Source: Paenibacillus taihuensis (GTDB taxonomy: Bacteria; Bacillota; Bacilli; Paenibacillales; Paenibacillaceae). From it: a DNA stretch of 64,000 bases. This document shows, in pieces, positions 58,675 through 64,000 of this stretch. Both the position numbers and the translations under genes were made by a program. The DNA is taken from the NCBI RefSeq assembly GCF_003386535.1, contig NZ_QTTN01000034.1, positions 1 through 64,000 on the forward strand, written 5' to 3'. The notes below the pieces were generated by a model. That model had not been told where the DNA came from. It saw only the letters and a list, made by a program, of their open reading frames with translations, and did no database searches. Position 1 is the stretch's first letter. Each line of letters starts with the position of its first letter.

Positions 58675-59796
58675 TTATGCCGATGGCACATGCGGCAGAT
58701 GCTGTTTGCGTCCCGGAATTTCTCCCGTTGCTTCAAACACGCGGACGATCTCGTCAATTTCCTTCTTCAGCTCGGAGAGCAGCTCTGCTTCAGGCACTTT
58801 ACGAATCATCTCTCCGTAACGGAACAACATGCCTTCGCCGCGAGCTCCCGCAATACCGATATCCGCTTCACGCGCTTCGCCTGGGCCGTTAACGGCACAG
58901 CCAAGCACGGATACTTTGATCGGCACTTTGATTTTGCTGATATAGTCTTCAACCTCGTTAGCGATCGAGAACAGATCAATATCAAGACGTCCGCATGTCG
59001 GGCAAGATACGAGCGTCGCTGCGTTTGTAATCAGTCCAAACGTTTTCAGCAGCTCACGCGCGACCTTCACTTCTTCAACAGGGTCCGCACTCAAGCTAAT
59101 CCGAACCGTGTTGCCGATTCCCATTGACAGCAATGCGCCGATACCAGCGGAGCTCTTGATCGTACCCGTATGCAGCGTTCCCGCTTCCGTAATACCGAGG
59201 TGCAGCGGGTATTTAATCACTTCTGCCGCCATCCGATACGCTGCAATTGCCATCGGCACGTCGGATGCCTTCAGCGATACGATAATGTCGTGGAAATCCA
59301 ACTCTTCAAGAATGCCAATGTGGAACAAGGCGCTCTCCACCATCGCTTCCGGCGTAGGATAGCCGTACTTCTCAAGCAGATGGTTCTCCAGCGAGCCGGC
59401 ATTTACGCCGATTCGGATCGGAATGTTCTTCTCTTTACACGCTTTAACGACCGCTTCAACTTTCTCTCTGCGGCCGATATTGCCTGGATTGATTCGAACT
59501 TTATCAACGCCGTTCTCAATTGCTGCAAGCGCCAGACGGTAATCAAAATGAATATCCGCAACGAGCGGAATATGAATGCGTTTTTTAATTTCCTTGATTG
59601 CTTCGGCAGCTTCCTTGTTATTGACCGTTACCCGGACAATTTGGCAGCCCGCCTCTTCCAAGCGCAGAATCTCAGCGACCGTCGCTTCAACGTCCGCCGT
59701 CTTGGTCGTACACATACTTTGAATGATGACTTCATCGCTGCCGCCAATCGTAAGCGGACCGACTTTGACCGGCACCGTATCTTTACGCAAATACAT
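58675..59796 (-). CDS. ispG: 4-hydroxy-3-methylbut-2-enyl diphosphate synthase
   Basis: IspG (GcpE) makes HMBPP in the MEP isoprenoid pathway with an [4Fe-4S] cluster. The ATG at 59796 ([13 protein letters not shown]) follows GGGGAGAGG and gives 373 residues. The TIM-barrel part has [19 protein letters not shown] and [12 protein letters not shown]; the cluster Cys are in SCPTCGR and [19 protein letters not shown]. It is not linked to lonB or clpX by function; its terminator separates it from lonB. Confidence 0.97.
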   Translation of the reverse strand: MYLRKDTVPVKVGPLTIGGSDEVIIQSMCTTKTADVEATVAEILRLEEAGCQIVRVTVNNKEAAEAIKEIKKRIHIPLVADIHFDYRLALAAIENGVDKVRINPGNIGRREKVEAVVKACKEKNIPIRIGVNAGSLENHLLEKYGYPTPEAMVESALFHIGILEELDFHDIIVSLKASDVPMAIAAYRMAAEVIKYPLHLGITEAGTLHTGTIKSSAGIGALLSMGIGNTVRISLSADPVEEVKVARELLKTFGLITNAATLVSCPTCGRLDIDLFSIANEVEDYISKIKVPIKVSVLGCAVNGPGEAREADIGIAGARGEGMLFRYGEMIRKVPEAELLSELKKEIDEIVRVFEATGEIPGRKQHLPHVPSA

Positions 59797-59929
59797 CAGG
59801 TAACCTCTCCCCATCAAGTGTAAACGGCAGCCGCCGTCCGACCTTCGGAGGCAAAGCTAACGTTTCACGGTGAAATATAAGCGTAAGTAATAAGGTGAAA
59901 CTTATACTTTCTTATATTTAAACGTCAAA

Positions 59930-59980
59930 GTCCACCTCTGCAGCCGCCCTTAAACTGGCAGGCGACTACAGAGGTGGAAA
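59930..59980 (-). terminator. Hairpin after clpX
   Basis: TCCACCTCTG.AG.CGCC pairs with the complementary GGCG.CT.CAGAGGTGGA. The following T content is modest, so termination is plausible but not strong. Confidence 0.6.
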
Positions 59981-60003
59981 CATTTGAGGTGTTATTTATT
60001 GGA

Positions 60004-61260
60004 TCAGGCGCTTTCTTCCTTCTTCTTGCCTTTCTTGGAAACAAGCTCCGGCATGATCCGGTCTTGAACGACCTTCTCTGTAATGGTGCAGCTGCTTACA
60101 TCGTCACGCGAAGGCACTTCATACATCACGTCGAGCATGAGTCCTTCGATGATTGCACGCAAGCCGCGGGCGCCAGTATTGCGCTTAATCGCTTCTTTGG
60201 CGATGGCATCAAGCGCGCCGGCCTCGAATTCGAGCTTCACGTTATCCATCTCAAGCAGCTTCTGATACTGCTTCACGAGCGCATTCTTCGGCTCGGAGAG
60301 GATACGTACAAGTGCGCCCTCATCAAGCGGCTCAAGCGTCGAGATAACCGGCAGACGGCCTACAAATTCAGGAATCAAACCGAATTTGAGCAAGTCTTCC
60401 GGCAGTACCATCGACAAGTACTCGCCCGCTTTCAGATCCTTCTGACCTTCTCCGCCTGCATTAAAGCCGATCACTTTCTTACCGATTCGGCGCTTAATGA
60501 GCTGCTCCAGTCCGTCAAATGCGCCGCCGCAGATGAACAGAATGTTCGTCGTGTCAATCTGGATAAATTCTTGATGCGGGTGTTTACGTCCGCCTTGCGG
60601 TGGAACGGAAGCAACCGTGCCTTCAAGAATCTTCAGAAGCGCTTGCTGCACGCCTTCACCGGATACGTCACGTGTAATGGACGGGTTCTCGGATTTGCGC
60701 GCTACTTTATCGATCTCATCGATGTAGATAATGCCGCGTTCAGCTTTCTCTACATCGTAATCTGCCGCTTGGATTAGCTTCAGCAAAATATTCTCAACGT
60801 CTTCACCGACATAGCCGGCTTCCGTAAGTGAAGTTGCATCTGCAATCGCGAAGGGTACGTTCAAAATCTTCGCCATGGTTTGTGCAAGAAGCGTCTTACC
60901 TGAACCCGTAGGACCTACGAGCAGGATGTTCGACTTCTGCAGTTCAACGTCCTCAAGCTTACTCTGCGAGTTGACGCGCTTGTAGTGGTTATAAACCGCC
61001 ACAGACAACGACTTCTTCGCTTGCTCTTGGCCGATAACGTATTGATCGAGAATCGCACGAATATCGCGCGGCTTCGGAATGTCCTTCAGGTCAAGCTCTT
61101 CTTCGTGACCGAGCTCCTCCTCAACGATTTCCGTACATAGCTCGATACATTCATCACATATATAGACGCCGGGTCCGGCGACAAGCTTACGCACTTGATC
61201 CTGCGATTTGCCGCAGAACGAACATTTCAGCTGGCCTTTTTCATCGTTGAATTTAAACAT
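60004..61260 (-). CDS. clpX: ATP-dependent Clp protease ATPase subunit ClpX
   Basis: ClpX unfolds substrates for ClpP. The 418-residue product has the N-terminal zinc-binding domain ([14 protein letters not shown] and YICDEC), Walker [14 protein letters not shown], Walker [15 protein letters not shown], and the pore-loop motif YVGEDVEN. It starts with ATG after GGGG. It lies 34 bases after clpP and next to tig further upstream, an E. coli-like order (tig-clpP-clpX), whereas B. subtilis has clpP elsewhere. Confidence 0.98.
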   Translation of the reverse strand: MFKFNDEKGQLKCSFCGKSQDQVRKLVAGPGVYICDECIELCTEIVEEELGHEEELDLKDIPKPRDIRAILDQYVIGQEQAKKSLSVAVYNHYKRVNSQSKLEDVELQKSNILLVGPTGSGKTLLAQTMAKILNVPFAIADATSLTEAGYVGEDVENILLKLIQAADYDVEKAERGIIYIDEIDKVARKSENPSITRDVSGEGVQQALLKILEGTVASVPPQGGRKHPHQEFIQIDTTNILFICGGAFDGLEQLIKRRIGKKVIGFNAGGEGQKDLKAGEYLSMVLPEDLLKFGLIPEFVGRLPVISTLEPLDEGALVRILSEPKNALVKQYQKLLEMDNVKLEFEAGALDAIAKEAIKRNTGARGLRAIIEGLMLDVMYEVPSRDDVSSCTITEKVVQDRIMPELVSKKGKKKEESA

Positions 61261-61294
61261 GAGTTTTCACCCCTTCTTGTTGGTTCGCCGTAAA

Positions 61295-61876
61295 TTACAG
61301 AGACGTTACGACTTTATCGATCAAGCCGTAGTTCAACGCCTCTTCCGCGCTCATGAAGTTGTCGCGATCCGTGTCGCGATCGATACGCTCATAAGTCTGG
61401 CCCGTGCGATCCACATAAATTTGATTCAGCTTCTGCTTCGTCTTCAAAATCCAATCTGCATGGATCTTGATGTCCGACGCTTGGCCGCGTACGCCGCCAA
61501 GCGGCTGGTGAATCATAACTTCAGCGTTTGGAAGCGCGAAGCGCTTACCTTTTGCTCCTGCCGTAAGCAGCAGAGAGCCCATGCTTGCAGCTAGACCGAC
61601 GCAAATCGTCGATACATCCGGCTTAATAAACTGCATCGTATCAAAAATACCCATCCCTGCGGTGACGGAACCGCCTGGCGAGTTAATGTACAGATGAATG
61701 TCCTTCTCCGGATCATCGGCTGCAAGGAACAGCAGCTGCGCGATGACGGCATTGGCTACATCGTCGTCGATCGCACTTCCTAGAAAAATAATCCGATCCT
61801 TCAATAAGCGGGAGTAAATATCGTAAGAACGTTCTCCCCGATTCGTTTGTTCAACGACCATAGGCACCAGATTCAT
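61295..61876 (-). CDS. clpP: ATP-dependent Clp protease proteolytic subunit ClpP
   Basis: ClpP forms the barrel that degrades unfolded proteins. The 193-residue product has the catalytic Ser in [11 protein letters not shown], the His in MIHQPLGG, and the Asp in [16 protein letters not shown]. Length is normal and no propeptide is evident. A sigma-A-like promoter lies upstream, but no CtsR heptad repeats were found. Confidence 0.98.
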   Translation of the reverse strand: MNLVPMVVEQTNRGERSYDIYSRLLKDRIIFLGSAIDDDVANAVIAQLLFLAADDPEKDIHLYINSPGGSVTAGMGIFDTMQFIKPDVSTICVGLAASMGSLLLTAGAKGKRFALPNAEVMIHQPLGGVRGQASDIKIHADWILKTKQKLNQIYVDRTGQTYERIDRDTDRDNFMSAEEALNYGLIDKVVTSL

Positions 61877-61917
61877 GCGACCAACCTTCTTTCGTTTTCA
61901 ATTGTCTTACCTCATCC

Positions 61918-61946
61918 ATTTTAACATGTTCCGGATGCAATGTCAT
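61918..61946 (-). promoter_or_regulatory. Candidate sigma-A promoter of clpP
   Basis: ATGACA (61941-61946) and TAAAAT (61918-61923), each one base from consensus, are 17 bases apart on the minus strand, about 40 bases before clpP. Confidence 0.6.
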
Positions 61947-62038
61947 TTTTCTAAGTACCACCCTTATGGGGTGCGTGTAACTACATATGTACGTTGCTGG
62001 CTCCTGCCGCATGCCAAAAAGCTGCGAGAGGATAAAAT

Positions 62039-62060
62039 AAGGCACGTATGTACGTGCCTT
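62039..62060 (-). terminator. Terminator after tig
   Basis: AAGGCACGTA pairs with TACGTGCCTT, followed on the minus strand by ATTTTATCC. It lies 18 bases past the tig stop. Confidence 0.75.
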
Positions 62061-62077
62061 ATCGGTTCATTGTTTTA

Positions 62078-63373
62078 TTAAGCTACTGCAGTTTTGCTGT
62101 TTTCAAGCAAGAACTTGATTGTTTTGCGAAGTACAAGATCTTCTTTGATGTTGTCGAGGTTGCCGTTCGCTTCGAAGATCGAGCGAAGCTCTTCAACCGA
62201 GCGGTTGTACTGCTTGGACAGATTCTCAAGCTCTTCGTTCAGATCCGCTTCGTCCGAAACGATGCCTTCGTTCTTCGCGATTTGCTCAAGAACGAGGTTG
62301 TTGCGAACGCGTTTCACAGCGTCTTCACGCATTTGACCGCGCAGTGCAGCTTCGTCTTGACCGGAGAACTGGTAGTACAGCTCCAGGTTCATACCTTGCA
62401 TGCGAAGACGGTTCTCGAAGTCGCGAAGCATGAACGATGTTTCGGATTCGATCATTGCTTCTGGGATGTCGATTACTGCAGCTTCAGCCGCTTTTTCAAC
62501 TACAGCTGCTTCACGAGCAGATTCGTTGTCTTTCGATTTTCGCTCAGCAAGCTTCGCTTTCAGATCTTGCTTGTACTCTTCAAGCGTATCGAATTCGCTA
62601 ACGTCTTTTGCGAACTCATCGTCAAGAGCCGGAAGGTTCTTGCGCTTGATTTCATGCAGTTTCACTTTGAATGTTGCTGGCTTGCCAGCAAGGTGCTCTG
62701 CGTGGTATTGCTCTGGGAACGATACTTCAACATCCTTGAAGTCGCCAGTTGCCATGCCGACTACTTGATCTTCGAAGCCTGGGATGAATTGGCCGGAACC
62801 AAGCTCCAGGGAGTGGCGCTCTGCTTTACCGCCTTCGAATGCTTCGCCGTCTACGTAGCCGTCGAAGTCGATTACTGCGATGTCGCCCTTCTCTGCTGCG
62901 CCTTCTTCGATAACAGTCAGCTCAGCGTGACGCTGTTGCAGACGGTTCAGTTCAGCCGCAATTTCTTCTTCAGTAACTTCTGCATCTGCAGCCGGTACTT
63001 CAAGACCTTTGTACTCGCCAAGCTCAACTTCAGGCTTCACAGTTACTTTAGCCGTGAACTTGAATGTTTGGCCTTTGCCGAATTGTTGAACATCGATGTC
63101 AGGACGATCTACTGGGAAAATACCAGTTTCTTTCACAGCTGCTGCATACGTATCAGGAAGCAGGATGTCGATTGCATCTTGATACAGGCTTTCGATACCG
63201 AAACGGGATTCGAAAATCGCCCGCGGTACTTTACCTTTACGGAAGCCCGGCATGTTTACTTTTTGAACCACTTTCTTGAATGCCTTGTCGAGTGCTTCGG
63301 TAACTTGTCCAGCATCAACCTCTACGTTGATGGAGACAAGATTCTTGTCTATTTTTTCCCAAGTTGCTGTCAT
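62078..63373 (-). CDS. tig: Trigger factor
   Basis: Trigger factor is the ribosome-bound chaperone with peptidyl-prolyl isomerase activity. The ATG at 63373 (MTATWEKIDKNLVSINVEV) follows GGAGGGG and gives 431 residues. The ribosome-binding motif FRKGKVPRAI is clear, followed by the FKBP-like domain (EEGAAEKGDIAVIDFDGYVDG) and a long charged helical C-terminus. It lies upstream of clpP-clpX. Confidence 0.97.
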   Translation of the reverse strand: MTATWEKIDKNLVSINVEVDAGQVTEALDKAFKKVVQKVNMPGFRKGKVPRAIFESRFGIESLYQDAIDILLPDTYAAAVKETGIFPVDRPDIDVQQFGKGQTFKFTAKVTVKPEVELGEYKGLEVPAADAEVTEEEIAAELNRLQQRHAELTVIEEGAAEKGDIAVIDFDGYVDGEAFEGGKAERHSLELGSGQFIPGFEDQVVGMATGDFKDVEVSFPEQYHAEHLAGKPATFKVKLHEIKRKNLPALDDEFAKDVSEFDTLEEYKQDLKAKLAERKSKDNESAREAAVVEKAAEAAVIDIPEAMIESETSFMLRDFENRLRMQGMNLELYYQFSGQDEAALRGQMREDAVKRVRNNLVLEQIAKNEGIVSDEADLNEELENLSKQYNRSVEELRSIFEANGNLDNIKEDLVLRKTIKFLLENSKTAVA

Positions 63374-63444
63374 GTTATGCTTTCCCCTCCAAATTAAATA
63401 ACACATCAATCTGTGTCAGATCCCATACCGTAATAAACCATTCT

Positions 63445-63473
63445 ATTATACTCAACAATTTGAGTAAGATCAA
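63445..63473 (-). promoter_or_regulatory. Candidate promoter of tig with inverted repeat
   Basis: TTGATC (63468-63473) and TATAAT (63445-63450) are 17 bases apart on the minus strand. TACTCAA and TTGAGTA (63449-63466) form a 7-bp inverted repeat filling the spacer, possibly an operator. The -35 overlaps the stop of the upstream gene. Confidence 0.6.
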
Positions 63474-64000
63474 GACTGGCCCCCGTGCTCGTTTTTAAAT
63501 TGTACAATTTGGCGCAGCGATCGGCAAGCCTGTTCGTAACGGAATCGCAATGCGTCTGTAATCCCATAGGCTTCCCTTACTTCGTCGTCATCCGCTCTTC
63601 CATATAACGACAGCTCGAGCACTTGATGGAGCGCCGCGGCGTAGCAATCCACCGTCTCATCGTCGTCATTCTGCAAGCGCGTATAGGCCGATGTGCCATA
63701 AAGACATTGCAGACACTCTTTCCACAGCTCACGGGCAAAATGAGGCAGCGATGCGTCCACCACTTCTGTTACCGATTCTACCCGTTCTACGACCCTTATA
63801 ACCACTGGCGGAAAATCCTCCATCGAAAGCGGCGTCGCTTCGATGTCGAGCTCTACCGTTTCTCCGAATCGCTCGAGCTGGATTATTCCAGCCGCGCCAA
63901 GCTTCTTCAGCGATTGCAGCGCTTTGAACTGCAGCGCCGGATGTACATCGGCACTGGTCAACCACGTCACAATGGTCTGCTCGACGAGCGGATGCTGCAA
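63470..64000 (-). CDS. Partial gene upstream of tig, C-terminal part
   Basis: The 3' end of a gene whose 5' end lies beyond the window; 176 residues are visible. They are helical and charged, without a catalytic motif (LQSLKKLGAAGIIQLERF, ARELWKECLQCLYGTSAY, LRFRYEQACRSLRQIVQF). In B. subtilis the gene before tig is ysoA, a TPR-type protein, and this may be its counterpart, but I see no clear TPR consensus here. Family unassigned; the coding strand and frame are secure because the frame stays open to the window edge and ends just before the tig promoter. Confidence 0.6.
   Translation of the reverse strand: MQHPLVEQTIVTWLTSADVHPALQFKALQSLKKLGAAGIIQLERFGETVELDIEATPLSMEDFPPVVIRVVERVESVTEVVDASLPHFARELWKECLQCLYGTSAYTRLQNDDDETVDCYAAALHQVLELSLYGRADDDEVREAYGITDALRFRYEQACRSLRQIVQFKNEHGGQS

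Noticed and set aside
61877-62040. CtsR operator before clpP
   Set aside because: No GGTCAAA heptad direct repeats could be found on either strand.
62048-63397. Plus-strand open frame of 449 codons, Phe- and Cys-rich
   Set aside because: It is the antisense of trigger factor, whose KE-rich codons give Phe, Leu and Cys on the other strand.

Overview
The window comes from a low-to-mid GC, endospore-forming Gram-positive bacterium, most likely of the family Paenibacillaceae. The inference rests on gene content and order. Sporulation genes (bofC, safA, spo0B, spoIVFA/spoIVFB, spoVID, a SpoIIB-like SPOR protein, a SpoIID/LytB protein) are interleaved with housekeeping genes in nearly the order of the Bacillus subtilis tig-to-yajC chromosomal block. 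Departures from B. subtilis include a CobA-HemD fusion, murC next to folC, RNase G between the ribosomal-protein and spoIVF operons, ispG and clpP beside clpX, and speD after hemA. Almost every gene is on the minus strand, so the block is transcribed from high to low coordinates. The plus-strand exceptions are a small membrane protein with an ArsB/NhaD-type transporter, an ArsR-type repressor and a Crp/Fnr-type regulator.

Layout from low to high coordinates. 1-9000: yajC, tgt, queA (tRNA queuosine and Sec accessory), a SpoIID/LytB protein, a DCC-family protein, ruvB-ruvA-ruvC (Holliday junction processing), then an ORF-less group IIC intron inserted just after the bofC terminator, and bofC. 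9200-16800: the repeat-rich coat protein SafA, then amino acid genes ilvE, pheA, thrB, thrC, hom and the ACT regulator pheB. 17000-20400: obg, spo0B, rpmA (L27), prp and rplU (L21) with its leader RNA. 20500-22100: the plus-strand transporter pair. 22100-33900: rng, spoIVFB/spoIVFA, rodA, minD, minC, mreD, mreC, mreB, radC, maf, a DUF4321 protein and the SPOR protein, i.e. cell shape, septum placement and sporulation. 34000-35000: an accessory-looking spacer with an ArsR gene, two matching hairpin terminators, a 51-bp tandem repeat and a GC-rich palindrome. 35000-40900: murC, folC, valS with a T-box. 41000-52000: spoVID, an RluA-type pseudouridine synthase, hemL, a Crp/Fnr regulator, then hemB, cobA-hemD, hemC, a siroheme synthase, hemX and hemA, a full route from glutamyl-tRNA to uroporphyrinogen III and siroheme. 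52100-64000: speD with a structured leader, an unrecognised conserved-looking gene, engB, lon, lonB, ispG, clpX, clpP, tig and the 3' part of one further gene, i.e. protein quality control.

The most unusual items are the degenerate group IIC intron, the possible pseudoknotted leader RNA of speD, the 18-20 residue repeat array of SafA, and the repeat-laden spacer around the arsR-like gene. No tRNA, rRNA, CRISPR array, prophage or protein-coding transposon was seen. All assignments are by reading the sequence and comparing with known family motifs; no database search was run.
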